64,000 bases of DNA from NCBI RefSeq assembly GCF_000236035.1, contig NZ_JH393259.1, positions 1-64,000 of the forward strand, written 5' to 3'. A program made the position numbers and the translations under genes. The first letter of the stretch is position 1, and the number at the start of each line of letters is the position of its first letter. A model generated the notes under the pieces. It was not told where the DNA came from. It did no database searches and was given only the letters and a program-made list of their open reading frames with translations. The DNA comes from Vreelandella boliviensis LC1 (GTDB lineage Bacteria > Pseudomonadota > Gammaproteobacteria > Pseudomonadales > Halomonadaceae). Of this stretch, positions 1-7,347 are shown piece by piece.

Positions 1-2
1 AC

Positions 3-92
3 AGACCGACTTCAACAAGTTTTAGCTGGGCGCTGAAGCGGCTAAATGCCGGTATTAAGATTACTCAGCCAGATGACCGGCTGAGTAAGTAA
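3..92 (+). CDS. C-terminal end of an unidentified protein (partial)
   Basis: The frame is open from the window edge for 29 codons and stops at TAA (90-92). The tail is basic and ends in PDDRLSK. It is too short to assign to a family. It lies directly upstream of the first cassette-like unit, so it may be the gene of the preceding mobile unit, but no clear attC arm was found after its stop. The 53 bases between it and the next cassette boundary hold no other gene. Confidence 0.35.
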   Translation, partial: RPTSTSFSWALKRLNAGIKITQPDDRLSK

Positions 93-165
93 ATTAGTGC
101 GAAAGGCGGTGGAGACGGCTCGAAATCGGGTTTTTCTACAGCCTCGTTATGTGCAAAGGAAATAT

Positions 166-762
166 ATGCAAAACTGGTATCATTTTTACCAAAGTCAGTG
201 CTGGTATCGAAATACATATCTAGTAAATAATCATGATGATGTCGAAGAGCTGAATAATATCTATAATTCAGGATGTCATTTTATCTGTATGGCTATGATG
301 CTAAATGTGAGTGCAGCTGTATTAGCTAGTGAATTATCCAAAATCTATTATTTTGAAAAAGATGAAACTGGATTAGTTTGGGATAAAAATAAACCCAATA
401 AAAAGGGAGATTCAATATTTATTCCTCTTCTTTATGCTCAACAGGGAGTTATTGAAAACATCACAATCACTTTGGTAGATACAATAGTCAAAAATGACAT
501 TGTGTCTGCCATTCAGTTTATTGAGGAGAAACATGAGGAAGGCCTTCATTTAATCTGTGGCAACTCAAGCCATTCATTATTGATTTCCGGTGAAGTCGAG
601 GATACCTATTTTGTTTGGGATCCTGATACAAGTTGGAACAATGAGGCCGAACTTATAAGAAAAAATCTTGCTGGTGAACATTCGATTCAGTGGCTATACA
701 GCAATTATGGTGTTGAAGAAGAAGTGGAATTTTGGGTTTATAGCGTAAAAATTTGCACATAA
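166..762 (+). CDS. C39-peptidase-like (papain-fold) protein of unknown role
   Basis: This encodes about 198 residues. ATG 166 was chosen over an upstream in-frame GTG because AAAGGA ends five bases before it. There is no signal peptide or membrane segment. An early Cys in NSGCHFICMAMML, a later His in GNSSHSLLISG and an Asp in YFVWDPD fall in the order Cys-His-Asp used by C39-like and related papain-fold proteins; this is a motif-level resemblance only. Base composition is far more AT-rich than the core genes of this window. The stop codon TAA is inside the box GCACATAAC (755-763), whose reverse complement GTTATGTGC occurs at 146-154, just before the gene. This is the layout of an integron gene cassette. 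Function is unknown. Confidence 0.7.
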   Translation: MQNWYHFYQSQCWYRNTYLVNNHDDVEELNNIYNSGCHFICMAMMLNVSAAVLASELSKIYYFEKDETGLVWDKNKPNKKGDSIFIPLLYAQQGVIENITITLVDTIVKNDIVSAIQFIEEKHEEGLHLICGNSSHSLLISGEVEDTYFVWDPDTSWNNEAELIRKNLAGEHSIQWLYSNYGVEEEVEFWVYSVKICT

Positions 763-774
763 CATTGCGTTAGG
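755..774 (+). other. Short attC-like junction after cassette 1
   Basis: The sequence reads GCACATAAC, then ATTGC, then GTTAGG. The first box complements GTTATGTGC at 146-154 over nine bases, as expected for R'' and R' of one circular cassette. The second box starts the next unit. A normal attC is about 60 bp or longer, so if this is an attC its centre has been lost. Confidence 0.4.
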
Positions 775-795
775 AAGAACTCAGGGAGCATTCAG

Positions 796-1596
796 ATGAT
801 GGTGAAAGACAAGGCCTACAAGGAACACTTCATCTTCTCTGATCTGGATTCATACATAGATTTCTATAGTAGCCTCGCCTTTTCTGTTATGGGTTTTGCT
901 ACGATGGGAACAACAGCCGTGGTGAACATGGATACCTATTTATATTCATCGATCCAGGGGACGGTGGAGTCTATAAAGCTCGTACTGGAAAAGGGGAGAA
1001 TAAACGATTCATATTGTTTGCTGAGGAAATACTATGATTCAGCCATAATTAATACCTATTCAAACTTATACATTAAGGAAAATTTTAGTGCCGAGAAATT
1101 TTTTGTAGCTCAGATCAATAACTGGCTGCATGGTAAGGAGCAATTGCCAGAGTATAGAGTGATGTCACAATATTTACGGAACAGCGATAGGCTTGGAGGA
1201 ATCAACGCGTGCCTGTATTCTGATGATAGATATAAAAGGATTAGAGTTCGCTGTAATGATCATACTCACTACAACTACTTTTATCACGTAATGATAAACG
1301 ACAATGAAGTTTATCTAAACAATAGACTCTCATCATTAGATCATCTTGCCGAAGATTTAAGGGATATATTTATACTTCACTTGAGTTACATTTTCTCATT
1401 GCACCAGCACTACATGATGTCTAGCGACTACGTGGATCATTTAGATTGCGGAATGCAGCCGCCGAAAGATTCGCAATATTGGGTGGCGCCTTTCATCCAA
1501 AAGGTTTTTGATGAGATCATAAAGAAAAACAGGCCTGATATAGCCTCGTGTATATCTGAAAATACGAGTATGCACTTGGTAACGGATCATGCCTAA
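796..1596 (+). CDS. Hypothetical protein, cassette-borne
   Basis: This encodes 266 residues from ATG 796; GGGAG lies about nine bases upstream. No family was recognised. There is one weakly hydrophobic segment near residues 26-45 and no signal peptide. The C-terminal half is rich in His, Tyr and Asp (NDHTHYNYFYH, LHQHYMMSSDYVDH), but no known catalytic motif is evident. The gene starts 22 bases after GTTAGG and its TAA stop is embedded in GCCTAAC (1591-1597). CCTAAC is the exact complement of that GTTAGG, so the gene fills one cassette-like unit. It is AT-rich, like its upstream neighbour. Confidence 0.7.
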   Translation: MMVKDKAYKEHFIFSDLDSYIDFYSSLAFSVMGFATMGTTAVVNMDTYLYSSIQGTVESIKLVLEKGRINDSYCLLRKYYDSAIINTYSNLYIKENFSAEKFFVAQINNWLHGKEQLPEYRVMSQYLRNSDRLGGINACLYSDDRYKRIRVRCNDHTHYNYFYHVMINDNEVYLNNRLSSLDHLAEDLRDIFILHLSYIFSLHQHYMMSSDYVDHLDCGMQPPKDSQYWVAPFIQKVFDEIIKKNRPDIASCISENTSMHLVTDHA

Positions 1597-1661
1597 CAAG
1601 CGCATGTTATCTGACTGGTTTTCCGCTGTGCTCCAAACCAGCTGCAAATGCGAGAGTTAAA
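1591..1661 (+). repeat. Candidate attC recombination site
   Basis: An interrupted hairpin follows the preceding stop codon. Outer boxes TAAC (1594-1597) and GTTA (1656-1659) pair. CGCAT (1601-1605) pairs with ATGCG (1648-1652). CTGGTTT (1615-1621) pairs with AAACCAG (1635-1641). The loop is about 13 bases. The order outer box, short spacer, inner box, unpaired centre matches attC folding, and the length of about 70 bp is usual. No integron integrase is visible in the window. Confidence 0.5.
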
Positions 1662-1693
1662 GCATAATATCAGTGGCATCTAAAGTACCGCTT

Positions 1694-1717
1694 TTGGCCG
1701 AAATCCACCAACTAGCT
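1694..1717 (+). repeat. TTGGCCGA-centred repeat, copy 1 (diverged)
   Basis: The core TTGGCCGA is preceded by CCGCTT and followed by a diverged tail ending in CTAGCT. It is similar to the copies at 4520-4546 and 7221-7247. All three lie at junctions between unrelated gene fragments in the first 7.3 kb. It overlaps the 3' end of the minus-strand gene that follows. Confidence 0.4.
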
Positions 1718-2635
1718 ATTAAAATTGGCGTCAAGGACACTTGATACAACCTGCTCCCGAATTATGCGTAAGTCTATCACCATGTCATTTAGCATCTTGT
1801 CTTTTTTCGTCCGCCAGTATAGCCACGTTTCATAGTGTTCATAAGGCAGCCCAAGACTCTCTGCGCCGCGGTGAAAGTCGCTTTGCTCGTGATGAATGTA
1901 TGCGGCAATGATGAGAGGTGTGGATCGGATATAATGATCAAGTGCAGGCGCGTTGAATTGTTCCCAGAGTACCGCCTCGTCGGCATGCCCGTATCTAATT
2001 GCAATTGCCGCCGTTTCGTAAAAAGCGAGCACACGTCGCACGTTCTTTTGCTCTGAACCGTGCGTCGAGTCGGTATGGAGCTTTTTCGAAAGTTCCGCCA
2101 GACAGAACGGATTTTTTTCCGCCAGTGTGTGGAGATCGTCGAGGCATTGTCGCCAAGGGCTCTTTTTGTAGTCGTTACTTGCGTCGGTGCAGGCATAGTG
2201 AACAGCATTTTCATGGAGGTGGGTGTACAGATCCTTGAACCCCATGCCGAAATCAATTATGTCCGGTGCTCTTTCGGCGAGCTTCGTGGCGTGATCCACT
2301 TGTGCTCGATAGACGTGCCCTTTGAGTTGCATCAGACCGATATGAAGTGCAATGCTGACACTCAGCATAACCGTAAAAGGCATGACAAGCACCACAGTGT
2401 CAAAGAAGAAAGATAAGATTATTAGTAAAATTATAATTATAAAGAAGAACCATGCGAAGCGCATCGAACGAGTCACGTTGTTCTGTAACTTCTTGAACTG
2501 ACGCTTGTTGCCGTATATGCCCGGGTTGCCTTGTTCATCGCTCGCCCGCGAGAAAAATTGTGTGACTTGATCATCTAGCTTTTTGCGTACCTGTTTCCTG
2601 GGATCTTCTTCTGTATTGTCCACGTATGCCTCCAC
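1712..2635 (-). CDS. DUF4760-like membrane protein
   Basis: This encodes 307 residues. Two adjacent membrane helices lie near residues 60-80 and 84-104 (WFFFIIIILLIILSFFF, then VMPFTVMLSVSIALHIGL), flanked by charged cytoplasmic segments. After them, the stretch RRVLAFYETAAIAIRYGHADE followed by WEQFN resembles the DUF4760 signature (a Phe/Tyr-Glu pair, a short helix, then a Trp). DUF4760 proteins are uncharacterised and often occur in accessory regions. No partner gene can be assigned. The gene runs opposite to the two cassette-like genes and sits next to the candidate attC, so it could be a reverse-oriented cassette gene. The far boundary of such a unit was not found. Confidence 0.7.
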   Translation of the reverse strand: MEAYVDNTEEDPRKQVRKKLDDQVTQFFSRASDEQGNPGIYGNKRQFKKLQNNVTRSMRFAWFFFIIIILLIILSFFFDTVVLVMPFTVMLSVSIALHIGLMQLKGHVYRAQVDHATKLAERAPDIIDFGMGFKDLYTHLHENAVHYACTDASNDYKKSPWRQCLDDLHTLAEKNPFCLAELSKKLHTDSTHGSEQKNVRRVLAFYETAAIAIRYGHADEAVLWEQFNAPALDHYIRSTPLIIAAYIHHEQSDFHRGAESLGLPYEHYETWLYWRTKKDKMLNDMVIDLRIIREQVVSSVLDANFNS

Positions 2636-2950
2636 GATAGCATCGCTACTATCTCTTCAAATTGTTCTTACAATAGACAAGGTTCGACTGATGTTTCGTT
2701 TTTTTGGGAAAGATTATTTGCCAATTGGTGAGGTATGCTTATTTATCTATTTTAAATATAATTAAATTATTGTATTTAATCTAAAATCCGTAATAAATTT
2801 CGACTTTATTCATATGTTGTGTTGGAGGGTTCTGATTGTCTGCTTTTGGCTGATTGATGCAGTTAAAGATAAGCTGGGCTTTGAGCGCTATATATTAAAT
2901 TATTAGAGCGTCAAGCAATGTTCTTGAGGTAACATTGACCCAGTTTCGGC
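2636..2950. other. AT-rich intergenic stretch
   Basis: No convincing gene is seen. The stretch holds the upstream region of the DUF4760-like gene and, at 2916-2937, a perfect hairpin with CAATGTT and AACATTG arms and an 8-base loop just beyond the stop of the next minus-strand gene. It could end that transcript, but there is no U-run. Confidence 0.4.
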
Positions 2951-4210
2951 CTATGTGCGCGCCTTCTCTATCGCACTTTGAGCCCAATGTATACCTTGCA
3001 CAACGCCACGCCATTCTGTGCCGGATGAGATATGGCTGCATTTCTCTGAAATTATCTTTCTTGCATCATTTTGTGATGTGATGGAGTTCATGTCTTTCCA
3101 AAGCGGCACAAGACCCCCGACGCGAGAAATTGCTTGGTCAAATCGGTCTACTTCAACCATCATGTCTGCCAAAGATTTACCCCCAGTAGTTAGCGCCTGC
3201 AATGCCATATGTGAAATGCGTTTTTCACACAGGTATTCTTCTTTTTTCAAAAGTGCATTCCATGCCCGGTCATATTCCAACTTTAATTTACGTTGCTCTC
3301 CCCGATTCGCACCTTTCCATTCAGTCTGGAAGTCACCATAAACTCTACGAAAATTATGATGCTCCTCTCTTAGTTCAAGAGCCTTCTCCCAGAAGTTTTC
3401 GACCCAGTCACCTGGTCGCGTCATCAACATTCCAAGAAAAGGGGGGATATCAATATCCTCAATTCCGATGGATGAATCCTCATATAACTCTGATTCCATT
3501 AAATGGAGGAGTTTCTTAGGTCCGTGTTTGCTCATCTCATTAGCGATCAACGGACGCTCATGCAGAGAGTGATAGAAATCTCTACCGGTTGCCTTGCTAA
3601 TACTAACGCCTGCGGCCACCATTCCGGCTTGATCCCGCAATGCTAGGAGGTCATCCGGAGTGACGGACTCCCGCCGCTGTATAGCGAGTCTACTTTGCAA
3701 GCTGTTGAAGGCCTGCTGATTTCGGATTGGCCCGCCGCGATAAGCAGAAACTCCGAATTGTTCACAAAATTGATCTTCATCAATAACTAGGTCGTTGATA
3801 GTACCAACGTGCAAAAAATCTATTAACACTGAGAGCATGGGTATTTCATTTGCGGTCGATTGGATAGCAGGCAGATAATCTGGGGCAATCCAGTAAAATA
3901 CGTTTTTATTAAGATTTTCACCTAAATGGTCAAATTCAGGGGCAACAATGCATGGGGAAATATCGTTCCCCAGCTTTTCTCTAATCGTTGTGGAGTCTGG
4001 AATTTGCGAACCAGCCATTGACGACAACCCGACGATCAAGTGGTCATGAAGAACGACGGCTTGCACCAGGTTGTTTAGCGCGAAAAGTGTTGAAGGAGTT
4101 GCCAGTCCTTTATCCAGGAACCCCATCGCTTCAATGGCTAATCGATCACTTAGGAAGGCAAAGTTGACGTTTTCTAGAAATCTATCCTTTTTATCTAGTA
4201 CCATCATCAA
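2951..4210 (-). CDS. Hypothetical protein, 419 residues
   Basis: No family was recognised. The protein is soluble and mostly helical by composition. It has a long charged, helix-rich segment from about residue 270 to 345 (many Glu, Lys and Arg, with EKALELREEHHNFRR and KLKLEYDRAWNALLKKEEY) that may form a coiled coil. The N-terminal third is richer in hydrophobic beta-like segments. Three ATGs lie in tandem at the start; GAGG a few bases before the first supports it. The gene is flanked by AT-rich spacers and accessory DNA, so it is probably horizontally acquired. A role in defence is possible from context only; nothing in the sequence shows it. Confidence 0.6.
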   Translation of the reverse strand: MMMVLDKKDRFLENVNFAFLSDRLAIEAMGFLDKGLATPSTLFALNNLVQAVVLHDHLIVGLSSMAGSQIPDSTTIREKLGNDISPCIVAPEFDHLGENLNKNVFYWIAPDYLPAIQSTANEIPMLSVLIDFLHVGTINDLVIDEDQFCEQFGVSAYRGGPIRNQQAFNSLQSRLAIQRRESVTPDDLLALRDQAGMVAAGVSISKATGRDFYHSLHERPLIANEMSKHGPKKLLHLMESELYEDSSIGIEDIDIPPFLGMLMTRPGDWVENFWEKALELREEHHNFRRVYGDFQTEWKGANRGEQRKLKLEYDRAWNALLKKEEYLCEKRISHMALQALTTGGKSLADMMVEVDRFDQAISRVGGLVPLWKDMNSITSQNDARKIISEKCSHISSGTEWRGVVQGIHWAQSAIEKART

Positions 4211-4554
4211 ATCCTCATGAATTTTTTAATTATTATAGGAAATAAAAATTTTTCCTTTAGTATCATCTCTGTGCGGCGAAAATGCTAAAGCGTAACGTGG
4301 TTTACCTCTGAAAAAGAGTTTTGTTATTGCTATTCAAAGTCTTTATGCTCTATTCCGTTGTCGGCTGAAAGCTGTTTTTACAAAGCTATTTATAGAGCCT
4401 AAATATGAGATTTGCCAAAACTTCTTGTTGGTTTGACGGAATACTTTTGATGCTTTGTAATATACGAGTTTTAATGATTTTTCGATGGCGTTGCATCAGA
4501 ACCCTCTAAAAATCCGCTTTTGGCCGACAACGACGGCCTAGCCAGGACTGACGT
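4211..4554. other. AT-rich spacer upstream of the 419-residue gene
   Basis: No gene was found. It probably carries the promoter of the minus-strand gene ending at 2951. Its right end contains the repeat copy at 4520-4546. Confidence 0.4.
4520..4546 (+). repeat. TTGGCCGA-centred repeat, copy 2
   Basis: It begins TTGGCCGACAAC and ends AGCCAGG. It matches copy 3 (7221-7247) over 12 identical leading bases and most of the rest. It lies just beyond the 3' end of the recombinase fragment. Confidence 0.5.
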
Positions 4555-4857
4555 TTACCACAATCCAACTTTAGTTTTTTCAGCCATTTCTAGAGCATCA
4601 TCTACTTCAATCCCAAGATATCTGACGGTGCTTTCCAGCTTCGTTTGACCCAGAAGCAATTGCACTGCTCTCAAATTTTCGTACGGCGTTGCAAGATAAT
4701 GCTGCTTTGAGTATTTCCATTGGGTAAACATTAGCCGCGTCAATGGTGTCTTAGAACAGCTCTTCAAAGCGTATGAATCGGTGTTAACTAGAACACCAAA
4801 TACTTCGTATCTATAGTCCTCAAGCAGCAACGGAAGATGTTCAAGTTCTGTCGGCGG
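4555..4857 (-). pseudogene. C-terminal fragment of a tyrosine recombinase
   Basis: The last 40 residues (LRAVQLLLGQTKLESTVRYL followed by GIEVDDALEMAEKTK) match the C-terminal box of small phage-integrase-type tyrosine recombinases, in which the Tyr of VRYLG is the catalytic nucleophile. The residues before it (PPTELEHLP to about FTQW) do not look like the rest of that family, and the Arg, Lys and His-box residues needed for catalysis are absent. This is therefore a stump fused to unrelated sequence. It is not an IntI-type integron integrase by its C-terminal pattern. Confidence 0.6.
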
Positions 4858-5110
4858 CTATTTGATTTTGCCACCTAGGCATGTGAACTCACCAGGGCAA
4901 GGGTCGTTAGCAGTGGCTCCAATGTCTATCCCAATGCCGTCCGCGCGGGTTTCTATCAACGGCAGATAACCATCTAAATGCTGATCTGAATATTGGCGCC
5001 AATAACCGGTTGTCGTCTCGTTCCTGTTCGACTATAAGAACCGTCAATGGGTCGAAGCCTGCTACCCAATGCGGTAGCTTATCCAGCCCGCCGGTTATGT
5101 AGCCACGGAC
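4858..5110 (-). pseudogene. Frameshifted fragment of an unknown gene
   Basis: On the minus strand two overlapping frames read as plausible protein. One runs through GLDKLPHWVAGFDPLTVLI and VEQERD. The other continues with TGYWRQYSDQHLDGYLPL and ends in FTCLGGKIK at TAG. A single frame change near 5020-5030 would join them. The family was not recognised. It overlaps the 3' end of the next gene and abuts the recombinase stump, consistent with a mosaic of broken genes. Confidence 0.35.
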
Positions 5111-5526
5111 TGGATTTTCTTTTGGCTACTCCACTGCATTGCTGCTGACGTTTCGGGAACACAAACTACCAATGCTCTAATCTCCATTTGCCAATCCGAT
5201 TCCACTTGTGCTCTCACGTTAAAGTTGTGCGTGATAGTATCCTCTGCACTATCTGCCTTCATATCTATCGGTGGGGAAAAACCTAAGAAGTCGTCTTTAT
5301 CGCCTCTGGCGGCACGCTGTAGGAAAATTCGTTGCCAGTTAGGCTGAATGCTGTATACGTCCATCCTGTCATCAATTTCATAAAGTGCAATGGATGTCTT
5401 GTAAGAAAGGCCAAGCTGCCTTTCTAGATCGCTGAACTCAATGACAGCGGAAACTCCAACATTGAAGTAAGTATTATAAGTTACAGCAGATGGAGTTGAT
5501 ATGTCTACAGACTTGATATAAGGCAT
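5095..5526 (-). CDS. Hypothetical protein, 143 residues
   Basis: No family was recognised. The sequence has alternating hydrophobic strands (VTYNTYFNVGVSAVIEF, TITHNFNVRAQVES) suggesting an all-beta fold. It has no signal peptide. A potential promoter region lies in 5527-5620, which contains the palindrome AATGATCATT near 5558. The gene sits between the fragmented island DNA and an insertion sequence, so it may be a cargo gene without present function. Confidence 0.5.
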   Translation of the reverse strand: MPYIKSVDISTPSAVTYNTYFNVGVSAVIEFSDLERQLGLSYKTSIALYEIDDRMDVYSIQPNWQRIFLQRAARGDKDDFLGFSPPIDMKADSAEDTITHNFNVRAQVESDWQMEIRALVVCVPETSAAMQWSSQKKIQSVAT

Positions 5527-5765
5527 GGCTGTAGCCTCCCGGTCTCGCCCCGATAATGATCATTCTAATAATAGCCAGTGCTGAGGAGGTCGCCACATGG
5601 TTTTTTTGGGGGAATCAAGTAGGACGAACGTTTCATCGCCGGATGTTCGCAATACTATAAGTCTAGTTAAATAGTTGCGATGCTAGATAAGGCCGAGTCG
5701 ACGTCACCCCCTGATTGAGTAGCGCTACACTTTAGAGTCCGATCCTATGGGTAAGGAGATTGGAC

Positions 5766-6029
5766 ATGAAGAAGCGTTTCAGCGAAGAACAGATCATTGG
5801 TTTCCTGGGCGAAGCAGAAGCAGGACTCCCCATCAAGGAGCTATGCCGTCGGCACGGCTTCTCAGAAGCCAGTTACTATCTATGGCGCAGCAAGTTTGGC
5901 GGTATGAGCGTGCCCGATGCCAAGCGACTCAAAGAACTTGAAGCCGAAAATGGACGCCTGAAAAAGCTGCTCGCGGAGTCGCTACTGGAAATGGAGGTCA
6001 CTCGCGAGGCACTGAGAAAAAAGTGGTGA
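5766..6029 (+). CDS. IS3-family transposase OrfA
   Basis: This encodes 87 residues. ATG 5766 was chosen over TTG 5760 because AAGGAG ends seven bases upstream of it. It contains the helix-turn-helix of the family (FSEEQIIGFL, then IKELCRRHGFSEASYYLWRS) and a leucine-rich helix (KRLKELEAENGRLKKLLAES) for binding the inverted repeats. The frame ends at TGA 6027-6029, directly after the slippery heptamer A AAA AAG (6017-6023). Confidence 0.9.
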   Translation: MKKRFSEEQIIGFLGEAEAGLPIKELCRRHGFSEASYYLWRSKFGGMSVPDAKRLKELEAENGRLKKLLAESLLEMEVTREALRKKW

Positions 6030-6886
6030 GCGCCCCTGCACGCCGAGAGGTGGTGCACTTTATGGTGTCACGTGGCCTGAGTGAGCGCCGGGCGCTCCGT
6101 GTCGTCCGCATGAGTGCCAGTGCATTGCGCTATCAAGCGGCCCCAGACCGCAATGAAGCATTGCATGAACGCATTGTGGCCTTGGCATATCGGCATCGTC
6201 GCTACGGCGCTGGCATGATCTACCTGAAGCTGCGCCAAGCCGGTGAACAGGTCAATCATAAGCGCGTCGAGCGTCTCTATGCCGCGGCTCGGTTGCAGGT
6301 GAAGCGACGCAAGCGTAAGAAGGTTCCCACGTCTGAACGAAAGCCCCTTGGCCGACCTTGTGCCGCCAACCAAGTCTGGTCGATGGATTTTGTTTTTGAC
6401 CGTACGGCGGAAGGTCGCGTGATCAAGAACCTCACCGTTGTCGATGACGCCACCCATGAAGCCGTGGCTATCGTACCTGAACGCGCCATTGGTGGGCTGT
6501 CGTTAACACGGATACTGGATCATCTAGCTGTACACCGTGGGCTCCCTAACGCCATTCGTATAGATAATGGCAAGGAATTCTGTGGGCGGGCCATGGTGGC
6601 GTGGGCTTATCTACGTGGCATTGCCCTGTTTTTAATCGAACCTGGAAAACCCAATCAAAACGCCTATATCGAATCGTTTAACGGGCGCTTTCGAGATGAA
6701 TGCCTGAACGAGCACTGGTTCACCAGCCTGCATCACGCCAGAGTTGTCATCGAGGCATGGCGACGGGAATACAACGAGGAACGACCTAAGAAGGGACTGG
6801 GAGGATTAACGCCTTCCGCCTATGCCGAGCAACTGGCGTTAAAAAACGATAAAGTAACTTCAGACTCTAAACCCGGGTGCTACTGA
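6023..6886 (+). CDS. IS3-family transposase OrfB (DDE integrase core)
   Basis: This is the catalytic part of the transposase, fused to OrfA by a -1 slip at AAAAAAG, which places the ribosome in exactly this frame at 6023. After the HTH_21-like segment (YRHRRYGAGMIYLKL) comes the rve core with the three acidic residues visible: Asp in WSMDFVFD, Asp in IRIDNGKEF and Glu in AYIESFNGRFRDECL. The C-terminal EWRREYNEERP-type motif of the family is present as EAWRREYNEERPKKGLG. Length and motifs are normal, so the enzyme should be active. Confidence 0.92.
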   Translation: MVSAPARREVVHFMVSRGLSERRALRVVRMSASALRYQAAPDRNEALHERIVALAYRHRRYGAGMIYLKLRQAGEQVNHKRVERLYAAARLQVKRRKRKKVPTSERKPLGRPCAANQVWSMDFVFDRTAEGRVIKNLTVVDDATHEAVAIVPERAIGGLSLTRILDHLAVHRGLPNAIRIDNGKEFCGRAMVAWAYLRGIALFLIEPGKPNQNAYIESFNGRFRDECLNEHWFTSLHHARVVIEAWRREYNEERPKKGLGGLTPSAYAEQLALKNDKVTSDSKPGCY

Positions 6887-6902
6887 GGATGGGGTGACGT
6901 CG

Positions 6903-7347
6903 GAGTGAGACCAATAGAGTCAAGACGGCGATTAAATAAATATAAAGTGTACTCTCTAAAATCAATGCATATATGATCCTCATATGAGTCAAATCTTTAA
7001 TACACTGAAATTTGCTTCAGCTGAATTTTATGGAAAAACTGAATCGCTCTGGTATCCAGTTATAACGGCTTTCCAAAAGTGATATCCCGAAGGAATTTGG
7101 GTCGATTAAGTGGCCTTGTTATGGGTTGGCTGCTTCCGAAGGAACCATGCTGTCGTACAATGTGCTGCAGCTGATGCTCGTTACGTGTACGTTATATCAG
7201 AAGCTCCTAAAAGTTTGTTCTTGGCCGACAACAGCGATCCAGCTAGGCCCACAGTGTCAGTCCCTACGATCAATGAGCATCGGGGTCGTTCACAAAGTCT
7301 CCGGGTCATGGCAACCCCGGGCAGTGTACGTCAAATCACGATGAGGC
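6903..7347. other. Remnant-rich spacer right of the IS
   Basis: No full gene is present. A 32-codon frame at 6984-7082 starts MSQIFNTLKF and includes ESLWYPVI, which faintly recalls the start of phage BRO-type antirepressors, but it lacks a ribosome site. Repeat copy 3 lies at 7221-7247. The right part is the downstream region of the EAL protein gene. Confidence 0.3.
7221..7247 (+). repeat. TTGGCCGA-centred repeat, copy 3
   Basis: It starts TTGGCCGACAAC and ends AGCTAGG. It is the closest match to copy 2. It marks the right edge of the accessory segment, about 100 bp before the first core-like gene. Confidence 0.5.

Larger units (their letters stand above)
5699..6902 (+). mobile_element. Intact IS3-family element (IS407-like), 1204 bp
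   Basis: The ends are imperfect inverted repeats of about 40 bp. CGACGTCACCCC at 5699-5710 is the exact complement of 6891-6902, and TTTAGAGTC at 5731-5739 pairs with 6863-6871. The flanks carry a perfect 4-bp direct repeat, GAGT, immediately outside both ends (5695-5698 and 6903-6906); 4 bp is typical of the IS407 subgroup. Inside are orfA and orfB joined by a predicted -1 frameshift. Nothing is broken, and the target duplication is unmutated, so insertion is probably recent. Confidence 0.92.

Noticed and set aside
2583-2765. Plus-strand ORF of 60 codons overlapping the start of the DUF4760-like gene
   Set aside because: It is mostly antisense to the start of a better-supported gene, has no ribosome site, and its second half is AT-rich spacer.
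2951-4210. 419-residue protein considered as a phage-defence gene
   Set aside because: Accessory context is suggestive, but no motif of any known defence family could be seen.
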